A stretch of 64,000 nucleotides of DNA, taken from assembly GCF_008033135.1 (NCBI RefSeq), contig NZ_CP041335.1, positions 3,353,925-3,417,924 of the forward strand, written 5' to 3'. Of this stretch, positions 1 to 9,091 are shown piece after piece. Source of the stretch: Chitinolyticbacter meiyuanensis. Its GTDB lineage: Bacteria; Pseudomonadota; Gammaproteobacteria; Burkholderiales; Chitinibacteraceae. How positions within the stretch are numbered: the first letter of the stretch is position 1; each line of letters starts with the position of its first letter. The translations under genes were made by a program, and so were the position numbers. A model generated the notes under the pieces. The model had not been told where the DNA came from. It saw only the letters and a list, made by a program, of their open reading frames with translations, and ran no database searches.

Positions 1-2915
1 TGCAGCATCGTCGCACCAGCCGGGTGTTCCAGGATCTGTCGGTGCCCGACATCGTCAAGACGGTGCTCGACGAACATATCGGCGCCAATCCAGTGTTCGG
101 TGCCACCTTCGCCGTGCAATTCCAGTTGAGCGCAAGCTATCCACTGCGCTCCTATTGCCTGCAGTACCGGGAATCCGATCTGGCCTTCGTCAGCCGCCTG
201 CTGGCCGAGGAAGGCATTGCCTGGCGTTTTGCCCATGAAGCGGGCGATACGCCGAAGGTCACCTTGGTGGCGTTCGATGATCCCTATGCGCTGCCGCAGG
301 CGGCACAGGGTGCCGTGCGCTTCCATCGCGCCGATGCCACCGAGGCGGAAGACAGCCTCACCGACTGGACCAGTGCCCGCCAACTGGGGGCCGGTGCGGT
401 GGCGCTGGCATCGTTCGACTACAAGCCGGTGCTGACCCAGCAGGTGGCCGAAGGCACTGCAGTGGATCAGGGCGCCGGCGGCGATCAGGCGCAATCCTCG
501 CTGGAGGACTACGATCCGCAGTCGCTGTACTACGCCGGCGATGCTGAACAGCTGTCGCGCTATGCCCAGCTGCGCCAGCAGGCGCATGACCTGAAGAAGA
601 AGCAGTTCCGCGGTGCCGGTACCGTGCGCAATCTGCAGGTGGGTGAGTGGTTCGCCCTCACCGATCACCCGCTGCACGATGCCGATGCGCCGGAGCAGCG
701 CGAGTTCGTCGCCAGCCAGCTCTCCTTCACCGCCTACAACAACCTGCCCGGTGACCTGACCCGCTTCCTGAGCCAGGGGCTGGAAGCACCGCAACCGTTC
801 ACCGTCGAATTCGAGGCGCAACGCCGCGGCATTGCGCTCACCCCCAGCTACAGCCATGGCGAGCATGCCAAGCCCTCCGCCCGGGGGGTACAGACCGCCA
901 CCGTGGTCGGCCCGGCTGGCGAAGAGATCCATACCGACGAGCATGGCCGGATCAAGGTGCAGTTCCACTGGCAACGCCAGAGCGAACATGCCGACTTTGG
1001 TGCCCACCTCGACGAGCGTTCCTCCTGCTGGATTCGTGTCGCCTATCCCAGTGCCGGGGTGAACTGGGGTCACCAGTTCATTCCCCGCATCGGCCAGGAA
1101 GTGCTGGTCGACTTCGTCGAAGGCGATATCGACCGCCCCATCGTCACCGGCGTGGTCTACAACGGCAGCCACCCGCCCCCGCACTTCTCCGGTGCCGGCA
1201 ACCTGCCGGCCAATAAAACCCTCTCCGGCATCAAGTCCAAGGAATATCAGGGCAGCCAGTATGGCGAACTGCTGTTCGACGACACCCAGGGGGAAGTACG
1301 CACCAAGCTCTCGTCCGAACACGGCAAGACCCAGCTCAACCAGGGTTACCTCGCCCACCCCAGAGCCGACGGCAAGGCCGAACCGCGCGGTGACGGCTTC
1401 GAGCTGCGCACCGATCGCCATGGCGCCGTCCGTGCCGCACAAGGCCTCTTGCTCAGTACCGAAGCCAAATCCGGCGCCAGTGGCAAACAACTGGATCGCG
1501 AACAGGCACAAGCCCAACTCGAAGCCGCACAACAGCTGGCGCAGACCCTCAGCGACACCGCCCAGCATCAACTGGCCGACCCCACCGAGATCGGTCCCGA
1601 AACCCTCGATCTCGAAGGCGCCAAACAGGCCCAGTCACCACAAGGCCACCTCGATCACCTGAACGAAGCGCTCAAGGCCTGGGAAGCGGGTTCCAACACC
1701 GACGAACAAGGCAAGACGGCGAAAGAACAACCGGGACAGCAGCCGATCCTGATCGCCACCGCCCCGGCCGGCATTGGTTTGACCACGCCGAACGAACTCA
1801 TCCTCAACGCCGGTCACAACCTCGACCTGGTCAGCCAGCGCGACACGCAGCAGACCACCGCCCGGCGCTGGGTGCACAACGTCGGCAGCAAGATCAGCCT
1901 GTTCGTGCAGGGGGTGGCGGACAAGGTGAACCTGAAGCTGATTGCCGCCAAGGGCCATGTCAATGTGCAGGCGCAGTCGGGCGATGTGGAGATTGTTGGC
2001 GACAAGAATGTGCGGCTGTATGCCAACAAGCAGAAGCTCACCCTCGTCGCCGGCCAGGAACTGCTCGCCACCTGTGGCGGCGCCTATATCCGACTCAAGG
2101 GCGGCGACATCGAAATCCACGCTCCGGGCTCGGTGAGCTTCAAGGGAACGAACTTCGATTTCAGCGGGCCGGCCAGTAAGAGCGTGCCCCTGCCCAATTT
2201 TGGCAACAAGGACGGCATAGGTCAGTTGGAGCTATTCCATCTTTACGAAAACGCCGAGGCAGTCAAAGGCGGCAAATACGTGCTGACCGACTTGCTGGGC
2301 AAGAAGCATGAGGGCCTGCTCGACGACAATGGCCATGCCGTCGTCAGTGGACTCCCTATCGGTGCAGTACAAGTCCGGTTCGAAGCCGACCCCAGCAAGC
2401 CCAAGGATAAGAGCGGGCAATTCGAATTACCCAAATGGCCAAACGAACCGTTACAGCCGGGCACAGAGGCAGTCCAAACCCAAGCGATGGCCCAGCTGGG
2501 CAGCTTGCTTCCCAGCAAAGCCTCTGCTGCAAATGGCACCGGCTTTAGCAACGGTGCAACGCCAAGCAGCGGTATGCAAGCATTAGCCGGTAAAGCATCG
2601 GGAGGCACGACGCTGGGCAGCGCCTTGAGTCGAGCCACGAACGCGATCAATCAAGCACGCACCATACAAGGGGTGGCCAGCGCAGCGGCGCAAGGAGATG
2701 CCGGCGCCGCTCTGAGCGCGGCTGGTGGTGTAAGCGGAGTGGCACAAATGGCAGGGCAGGTATTGCCTGGCAAGACCGCTTCAACATTAGGGCAAGCCAC
2801 CGCAGCAGTTCAGCAAGCGCAAGCCAGCGCCGATGCGGTGAAATCGTTGCTTGGGCAAGCTCGCGGCACAACCGGTGGCGCGGGATTGCCGCCACTAGCC
2901 AAGTCTTTGATTTAA
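1..2915 (+). CDS. vgrG: Type VI secretion tip protein VgrG (5' end outside window)
   Basis: VgrG forms the trimeric spike of the type VI secretion tube and carries effectors. The frame is open from base 3, upstream of the first possible start (GTG at 24), and already lies inside the gp27-like domain, so the true start is outside the window. In order: gp27/gp44-like base (to about 870), the gp5 OB fold with an EHGRIKVQFHWQR-type segment (about 890-1190), a DUF2345 beta-helix region (about 1700-2200), then a small beta-rich segment at about 2223-2400 (ending near GLPIGAVQVRFEADP) that looks like a transthyretin-type effector-docking domain. It ends with an Ala/Gly/Ser/Gln-rich tail. An Rhs effector gene follows after 69 bases, so this VgrG probably delivers it. 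The TTR reading is by pattern only. Confidence 0.95.
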   Translation, partial: QHRRTSRVFQDLSVPDIVKTVLDEHIGANPVFGATFAVQFQLSASYPLRSYCLQYRESDLAFVSRLLAEEGIAWRFAHEAGDTPKVTLVAFDDPYALPQAAQGAVRFHRADATEAEDSLTDWTSARQLGAGAVALASFDYKPVLTQQVAEGTAVDQGAGGDQAQSSLEDYDPQSLYYAGDAEQLSRYAQLRQQAHDLKKKQFRGAGTVRNLQVGEWFALTDHPLHDADAPEQREFVASQLSFTAYNNLPGDLTRFLSQGLEAPQPFTVEFEAQRRGIALTPSYSHGEHAKPSARGVQTATVVGPAGEEIHTDEHGRIKVQFHWQRQSEHADFGAHLDERSSCWIRVAYPSAGVNWGHQFIPRIGQEVLVDFVEGDIDRPIVTGVVYNGSHPPPHFSGAGNLPANKTLSGIKSKEYQGSQYGELLFDDTQGEVRTKLSSEHGKTQLNQGYLAHPRADGKAEPRGDGFELRTDRHGAVRAAQGLLLSTEAKSGASGKQLDREQAQAQLEAAQQLAQTLSDTAQHQLADPTEIGPETLDLEGAKQAQSPQGHLDHLNEALKAWEAGSNTDEQGKTAKEQPGQQPILIATAPAGIGLTTPNELILNAGHNLDLVSQRDTQQTTARRWVHNVGSKISLFVQGVADKVNLKLIAAKGHVNVQAQSGDVEIVGDKNVRLYANKQKLTLVAGQELLATCGGAYIRLKGGDIEIHAPGSVSFKGTNFDFSGPASKSVPLPNFGNKDGIGQLELFHLYENAEAVKGGKYVLTDLLGKKHEGLLDDNGHAVVSGLPIGAVQVRFEADPSKPKDKSGQFELPKWPNEPLQPGTEAVQTQAMAQLGSLLPSKASAANGTGFSNGATPSSGMQALAGKASGGTTLGSALSRATNAINQARTIQGVASAAAQGDAGAALSAAGGVSGVAQMAGQVLPGKTASTLGQATAAVQQAQASADAVKSLLGQARGTTGGAGLPPLAKSLI

Positions 2916-2984
2916 ATCGCGTACATGCCGCGCAATGCGGCATGTTTTCGTTAGCGAACTCCAATAAGAACGAAAAATCGAATC

Positions 2985-5900
2985 ATGGGCAACTACGCAA
3001 AATCTCCCAGCAGCGCCGGATCATCCGATTACCAGAACAGGGCCAATGAAACTCGCACGGTCCTGACCCAATATGCAATCGTCCCGCTGAACAATGCGCT
3101 CGTGCAGGATGTGCAACATAGTGTGAACGGATTCGATCAGTGGATCCGGGAGATATCCGGGGGGCATCTCAGCCTGAGCGATCTGCAAACGATTGCGGCC
3201 GGCTTACCCATTCTTGGCAATCTGATCGCAGCCAGTGATGTCGTGGTTGGCCTGTACGAAATGTCGCAGAAGCAGCAGCCCGCAGGTTTCGTGGAGTGGT
3301 TTGGCATTGGCGTCGATGCCATAGGGATCATCCCGATTCCACCGGCCATGGCCCCCCTGCGTCTCACCATGCGGCCCATTGTGGGCATGGTGCGTCAAGC
3401 TGTCGTCCGGAATAAAGGTCAGATCGGCGATGCCGTGTTGACAGTGATTGCCAATCACATCCTGAGTGACTATCGGGTTGCCCATACGATAGAAAAGGCA
3501 GTTGAGGACTTCCAGAGCATGCTTGGGGAAGCCATCAAAGCCGTTGCAGATTTTCTGGGCAAGTTGGTCAGCGAGTTTTCCACTTTTCTGAAACAGCTAG
3601 CGACCGGCACGCTAGGAAAATACCGCGCAGTAGCCAAAGGCTCCCGCTATCAGCAAGGCAAGAATCTGCGATCCGCAGCACAGGAAAAAGCAGGGCTCTT
3701 CAGCTCCTTGCTTGAGATACACGCCAAAGCGCGCAATGCGGTGATCAATTCAATCACTCAACTTGCATTGAGTCAGGACTTGAAGAACCAGCTGATTGGC
3801 ATCGCCAATTACCTGGACAAAACGATTGCAGTCAATATCAAAAGCAAAATCATGGCTTTGGCCGATGCCAAGCTGGAAAACAGTATTGCATCGCTGATTA
3901 CCAAGTTGCTCACCGCGATACGCAACAAGCGCAAGCGCGGCCAAGCCGCCGGGGCCGCCTTGCAAGGCAAGAATGGCCAGGTCAAATATCAGGTGCCACA
4001 AGGTAGAGTGGAAAAGCAACGCCGGCTGGCACCGGTCAAGCAAAGCCCCAATGCGTGCAAGTTGTGCCCCGCCAAAGCAGGTAGCGGCAAATCAATTGGC
4101 TTCGGTTTGGGTGAGGAAAGCTTTACTCACACCGATTTCATTTTGCCAGGAGTAATGCCCCTCTCCTGGAGCCGGACCTACAACTCACGCTTGGCCAGTT
4201 TCGACAATGCCTCACAGGGTGCGCGCTGGCTTACCCCTTTCCACATCCGGTTTGATCTCGTTGATGACTCCTTGCGCTATACCGATGCGCAGGGCCGTGA
4301 GTTGAGCTATCCCTTGCTGCAACCGGGTGAGCATCACCGTGACCGTAGCGAAGAAATCACGCTGAGCCGGTTGGACGATTCCGTGCTGACAGTGACACGC
4401 GGTCACGAGCTGATTGAGGCGTACGAACGGCACGGCGAACGATTCCTGCTGGCCATGCTGCGTGATCGATCTGGCAACCAAGTCGTGCTCGATTACGACG
4501 CACAAGGCCGGCTCTCGCGCTTGCGCAATAACGAAAACCCATGGGTATTGGTACAGCACGATACAGCCGGACGCATCACCAATTTGACGTTATCCGGCAG
4601 CGCAACCGGTGAGCCGCCACGGCAACTGGCTGAATACCGTTACAACGAGCAAGGCGACCTGATCTCGGCGACGGATGAACATGGTCATACGCGGGAATAT
4701 ACCTATCAGCACCACCTGATCACGCGCTACACCGACCGAACCGGCCGTGGCATCAACCTGGAATGGGACGGCGCCGACGCAACTGCACGTGCCATTCGCG
4801 AATATGCCGACGATGGCAGTGACGAGCTCAAACTCGAATACGTGACTGACCTGCGCCTCACGATCACCACGGATGCCTTAGGCCACGAAACCTACTATTA
4901 CTGCGACGACTCCGGATACCCCTACCGCACCATTCATGCGGATGGCAAAGAAGAATGGATGTACCGTGATGACTTCAAAAATCTGACCAAACATATTCAT
5001 TCCGATGGTACGCAGGATCGCTACGTCTACGACGATCGCGACAACCTGATCGAGCACATCCGCACTGATGCCTCGACAATCCAGATGAAATACGATGCCA
5101 AGGACCAGTTGATCGAAATCATCGATCCGCTGGGCTACGCCTGGCGGCGCGAATATGACGACAAGGGCAATGTGGCAAAGGAAATCGATCCGAAGAACCA
5201 CGAAACCACTTATGCCTATAACGCGCAAGGGCTGCTTACCAAGATCAAGGATGCCAAGGGCGGCACCAAGCAATTGGCCTATAGCCCCGCCGGTCAATTG
5301 ACCAGCTATACCGACTGCTCTGGCAAGACCAGCAGCTGGCAATATGATGCGCTAGGGCGATTGATCAGCGCGCAGGACGCTGCCGGCAACATCACCGAAT
5401 ATCGATATGGCAAGAACGGCTACCTCGCCTTGGTACAGCAACCGGATGGCACGCAGATCAAGTTGGAGCACGATGCCGAAGGGCGCCTGCTCACGCACCT
5501 TGATGAACTGGATCGTGCCACGCGCTATGCATACGATCAGGCGGGTCGCATCAGCGGCCGTATCGATGCGCTCGATCAACAACTGGGCTATCGCTACGAC
5601 AAGCTGGGCCAGCTCGTTACCTTGATCAACGAGAACGGTGACAGCTATCGTTTCGCCTACGACCCTGTTGGTCGCTTGCTTGAGGAAACGGACTTCGGAG
5701 GCCTGCGCACCGCATATGACTACGACGCGGGTAGTGGCACGCTGCAGGCCGTGGATGAAGCCGGCATGCGCACCACGCTGGTATTCGACGCGGCCCGTCG
5801 CCTGGTTGGTCGCGATGCAGGCCAGAGCCGTGAGCGCTTCCAGTACGACCCGCTGGGCCGCCTGGCCCAAGCCAAGAATCGCTACAGTACTGCCCGTTTC

Positions 5901-7535
5901 AATTACGACGAAGTCAGCAACCTGATCCACGAGCAGCAGCTGTACAGCTTGTTCGGCCTGCAACGCGATTACCAATGGCAGCATGAGTACGACGAACTTG
6001 GCAACCGTATCGCCAGCGTGCGACCAGATGGAAACCGCATCGATTGGCTCACCTACGGTAGCGGCCATGTACACGGTGTGCTCTGGAACGGCGAGGAACT
6101 CGCCAGCTTCGAGCGGGACGACCTGCACCGTGAAACCGCACGCGCCCTGGCCAACCGGCTCAATGCCACCACCCAGTACGATGCCCTAGGGCGGATACTG
6201 CATCAGCAGCTGAGTGGTGCCACACAGCATCAGCGCCAATACCGCTATGACCCAGTCGGCCAACTCCTGAACATCAGGGATAGTCGCAGCGGCGACACCA
6301 ACTACCGCTACGATCCAGTAGGCCGCCTGCTCGCCGCAGTCAGCCCACAAGGCACCGAGGCATTCGCCTTCGACCCAGCCAGCAACCTGGTCGACAGTGC
6401 ACGCAGCGATAACACGCTCCCCGCTGGCCTGCCCAAGATCACCGGGAACCTGCTGCGCGATTACGCCGGCACCCACTTCGACTACGACGCACGGGGCAAT
6501 CTCACCCGCAAGACCCGCAACGGCCTCACCCAGCAATTCAGCTGGGATGGTTTCAATCGACTGATCGCTGCGGAAACAGCGACCGGCAAGACCGAATATG
6601 CCTATGACGTGTTTGGTCGCCGCATCGCCAAGAAAACAGAACATGGCACCACGCTGTTCCTGTGGGATGGCGATGTGCTTGAAAGCGAATACGACGGTGC
6701 AACACAGCGGCATTATCTATTCGAAGCCGGTAGCTTCGTGCCGCTGGCGCAAGTGGCACAACGGGCCGGCGCAGAGCACAAAGCCTATTACCACGTGGAT
6801 CATCTTGGCACGCCACAACTGTTGACCGACGACACAGGCGAGATTGCCTGGAGCGCGGAATACAAGGCCTGGGGTGAGGCACGGGAAGCGATCAGCGACG
6901 CAGCCAAGGCGGCTGGCATTCAGAATCCACTTCGTTTCCAGGGGCAGTATGCAGACGAAGAGACTGGGCTGCACTACAACCGCCACCGATACTACGACCC
7001 AGAAATAGGTAGATTTGCTTCGAGAGATCCAATTGGACTTTTAGGCGGATTAAATACACATGCATATGCACCCAACTCTACGGAATGGATTGACCCTGCA
7101 GGGCTGGCCCGCAAACAAAAACAAAGCCAAGCTCTAGGCAAAGCAGCAACAGGCTGTGATACATGGCCAGGCAAGCAAGCACACCATGTAATCCCCGAGG
7201 AACTGGAAAATCATGCGGTCCTAAGAAACATTGGATTCAAAATGAACTCCGCATCAAATGCAATAATGCTGCCATCGACTCCGAACGGCTATATGTCCAC
7301 ACACAGCGGATATCACTCCGCTTACAACCGAGCAGTTGAAGCAGAACTAGATCACATTGGCAAGAAATATCCAAACTCTGCAGATCAAGAGCGCGCAGTC
7401 AAGGAGTTACAACGAAATTTAGATAGCGCACTAAGGAAGAACAAGTTGCCGCTTTACAAAACCAGCTGCGGCCAGAAAACCGGCCTAAAAGACGGCGACT
7501 GGGATCGCTACATTCGATCAAGTCGGAGATACTAA
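2985..7535 (+). CDS. Rhs polymorphic toxin with C-terminal AHH nuclease tip
   Basis: This 1516-residue protein is a probable type VI secretion effector. Residues 1 to about 350 hold hydrophobic helices near residues 65-85 and 105-125 and then a basic stretch; no PAAR repeat is visible. A DUF6531-like segment follows (about 365-450), then many YDxxGRL-type Rhs repeats (about 480-1290). The core ends with RDPIGLLGG and a DPAGL motif at residues 1370-1374, where family members cleave themselves. The 142-residue tip contains A-H-H (1399-1401) followed by VIPEE, the signature of the AHH/HNH nuclease superfamily, so the expected activity is DNA or RNA cleavage in a rival cell. Base composition becomes AT-rich from about 7000, showing the tip was exchanged separately from the core. 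The downstream gene starts 2 bases after the stop and is the presumed immunity gene. Confidence 0.93.
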   Translation: MGNYAKSPSSAGSSDYQNRANETRTVLTQYAIVPLNNALVQDVQHSVNGFDQWIREISGGHLSLSDLQTIAAGLPILGNLIAASDVVVGLYEMSQKQQPAGFVEWFGIGVDAIGIIPIPPAMAPLRLTMRPIVGMVRQAVVRNKGQIGDAVLTVIANHILSDYRVAHTIEKAVEDFQSMLGEAIKAVADFLGKLVSEFSTFLKQLATGTLGKYRAVAKGSRYQQGKNLRSAAQEKAGLFSSLLEIHAKARNAVINSITQLALSQDLKNQLIGIANYLDKTIAVNIKSKIMALADAKLENSIASLITKLLTAIRNKRKRGQAAGAALQGKNGQVKYQVPQGRVEKQRRLAPVKQSPNACKLCPAKAGSGKSIGFGLGEESFTHTDFILPGVMPLSWSRTYNSRLASFDNASQGARWLTPFHIRFDLVDDSLRYTDAQGRELSYPLLQPGEHHRDRSEEITLSRLDDSVLTVTRGHELIEAYERHGERFLLAMLRDRSGNQVVLDYDAQGRLSRLRNNENPWVLVQHDTAGRITNLTLSGSATGEPPRQLAEYRYNEQGDLISATDEHGHTREYTYQHHLITRYTDRTGRGINLEWDGADATARAIREYADDGSDELKLEYVTDLRLTITTDALGHETYYYCDDSGYPYRTIHADGKEEWMYRDDFKNLTKHIHSDGTQDRYVYDDRDNLIEHIRTDASTIQMKYDAKDQLIEIIDPLGYAWRREYDDKGNVAKEIDPKNHETTYAYNAQGLLTKIKDAKGGTKQLAYSPAGQLTSYTDCSGKTSSWQYDALGRLISAQDAAGNITEYRYGKNGYLALVQQPDGTQIKLEHDAEGRLLTHLDELDRATRYAYDQAGRISGRIDALDQQLGYRYDKLGQLVTLINENGDSYRFAYDPVGRLLEETDFGGLRTAYDYDAGSGTLQAVDEAGMRTTLVFDAARRLVGRDAGQSRERFQYDPLGRLAQAKNRYSTARFNYDEVSNLIHEQQLYSLFGLQRDYQWQHEYDELGNRIASVRPDGNRIDWLTYGSGHVHGVLWNGEELASFERDDLHRETARALANRLNATTQYDALGRILHQQLSGATQHQRQYRYDPVGQLLNIRDSRSGDTNYRYDPVGRLLAAVSPQGTEAFAFDPASNLVDSARSDNTLPAGLPKITGNLLRDYAGTHFDYDARGNLTRKTRNGLTQQFSWDGFNRLIAAETATGKTEYAYDVFGRRIAKKTEHGTTLFLWDGDVLESEYDGATQRHYLFEAGSFVPLAQVAQRAGAEHKAYYHVDHLGTPQLLTDDTGEIAWSAEYKAWGEAREAISDAAKAAGIQNPLRFQGQYADEETGLHYNRHRYYDPEIGRFASRDPIGLLGGLNTHAYAPNSTEWIDPAGLARKQKQSQALGKAATGCDTWPGKQAHHVIPEELENHAVLRNIGFKMNSASNAIMLPSTPNGYMSTHSGYHSAYNRAVEAELDHIGKKYPNSADQERAVKELQRNLDSALRKNKLPLYKTSCGQKTGLKDGDWDRYIRSSRRY

Positions 7536-7537
7536 AA

Positions 7538-8299
7538 ATGGACCTTATCGAAAAAGCAAAAAAATTTATAAAATTTGGGAAGGTAGTACAAGCCGAGGAA
7601 ATACTATCCGAGGTAATCACCTCTCACGAGGCCAAGACTCAGGAATGGCTTACCGCAAAATCGCTGCTCGCACAGTTGAAATTCCAATGCGCACAATGGA
7701 GCGCCACGATCACTCATATTGAGGAGATTGAGAAGCATCATCAACTCTCACCTCAGCTGGCTGAAAATTTAGTCACCGCAAGAGAAAAAATCCGCCCCAA
7801 GCACGTTGACAGAAAAATGTATGGGCCCCTTGAAAACTGGGCGAAGTCCTTTGAAATAACCCCGCACAGTAATTTAAAAATTGACAACGCAAAGAAAATC
7901 CCTCGCAGCGAAATAACAAACATTGCCCACAATCAAAACATAGGCAAGCCATATCAGTCATGGAACCATGTACGAGAGGCCGCCTGGAAGCAGGTCAACA
8001 CCCTTTTATTTGAAATGGGGCCGGACAAAAAACCACTCCAAAATACATTGGAAGAAATAAAAAATAGCTTAGAAAAGAAAATAGAGGCACACTCTGAGTC
8101 GTTAGCCTTTTATTTCATGGACGACATCGAGGCAGACATAGAACTCATTCTCAGATCCGCTTATGTCGACGCAGACATTCATCTGGCAAAAGAACTACAC
8201 AGAATATATTCAGCGGGGGCGTTTCCGTGCGGCTGGGAGGGCGAATATCCAGACGGGACAATTTGCTACGCAGATGAGATAACCTCATCCTTTCCATAA
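7538..8299 (+). CDS. Probable immunity protein for the AHH toxin
   Basis: A 253-residue protein of no family I recognise. It is soluble-looking, with a helical N-terminal half resembling TPR-like helices (residues 1-70, rich in A, E, L and K) and an acidic C-terminal third that would suit binding a basic nuclease. The ATG lies 2 bases after the toxin stop, so the pair should be translationally coupled. Codon use is AT-rich like the toxin tip and unlike the flanks, which indicates both arrived together. The immunity role is inferred from position; the sequence itself does not prove it. Confidence 0.75.
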   Translation: MDLIEKAKKFIKFGKVVQAEEILSEVITSHEAKTQEWLTAKSLLAQLKFQCAQWSATITHIEEIEKHHQLSPQLAENLVTAREKIRPKHVDRKMYGPLENWAKSFEITPHSNLKIDNAKKIPRSEITNIAHNQNIGKPYQSWNHVREAAWKQVNTLLFEMGPDKKPLQNTLEEIKNSLEKKIEAHSESLAFYFMDDIEADIELILRSAYVDADIHLAKELHRIYSAGAFPCGWEGEYPDGTICYADEITSSFP

Positions 8300-8339
8300 A
8301 TTGGCTTGCCCACCTCCACTTTGAGCCAAAGGGGATATC

Positions 8340-8857
8340 ATGTTTTCAATGCAAAGCCCCCATGCAACAGAGCAGTCTCTGCTGGATATAAAAGACCGTG
8401 ATGGCAAATTTTTAAAGTACTTTGTTTTGGGTGAAAACGGCGAACAACTTCAGCAAATAAAAAACATGAAGCTGAGTGCCCAGAATTTCTTTACCGCAGA
8501 AAATATTGAATTTATCGATTTTTTCAACCCACCTTACCTTTTCCTGTTTTTTCCTGCAGGGCAAAAGCGGTTGTAGAAGCAAACACCAAAAATATTGACT
8601 TCATCAACTGTGAAATAACGACTCAAACATCGATCGTCAAGGCCTTTGCGGGGAGGATCTTAAACAAGAAGCCTGCTTTTGAAAGAATTGATGATTATTC
8701 AATCAAGATTCGAGACAACTATAAAAACCAAGAAGACGACATGATTGTCAGAGACATCGACAACGAACAGTTTTACTTTGTCACGGCAAGATTTCGTGCA
8801 GTTTGTCTGGAAGCTGGATTGAACATAGAGTTCATTAAATTCTCGATGCTCAAGTAA
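8340..8857 (+). pseudogene. Frameshifted small gene behind the Rhs cassette (orphan immunity candidate)
   Basis: The ATG at 8340 has a good ribosome site (AGGGG, 7 bases upstream). Its frame closes at a TAG at 8574-8576 after 78 codons. One frame over, an uninterrupted reading runs from before that stop to a TAA at 8855-8857 and encodes a normal-looking polar sequence (for example NIDFINCEI and AGRILNKKPAFERID). Adding one base near the T6 run at 8547-8552 joins the two into one protein of about 172 residues. The gene is AT-rich and sits where Rhs loci keep extra or displaced immunity genes. It is either a recently decayed gene, a sequencing error in the T run, or a slippage-controlled gene. 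The family is not recognised. Confidence 0.6.
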
Positions 8858-9046
8858 AAGACCGAAACGCTGGCGCATATTCTTTAAAAGAAAAAGCTTT
8901 GCGGCGCATCGAAAGGTGAAGCAGGGGGTGCTCCGGTAGGAGCCCAGTCGTCACACACATCCTCTCCAACCTTGCATCGGCACAAAAACAGACACTGGTG
9001 ATGGCATTTTTCTGATTTAGCTTGCATGCCACTTCATCATGCAGCC

Positions 9047-9091
9047 ATGATGAACGAACAAAACCAGCTGAATAGCTTACAGCGCGCATGA
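9047..9091 (+). other. Possible 14-codon upstream ORF overlapping the kinase start
   Basis: ATG at 9047 (a second ATG at 9050) opens a 14-codon frame whose TGA overlaps the ATG of the hybrid kinase at 9088 in an ATGA arrangement. The kinase has no convincing ribosome site of its own, so coupled translation from this short frame is possible. No ribosome site is obvious for the short frame either, and it may be chance. Confidence 0.25.
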
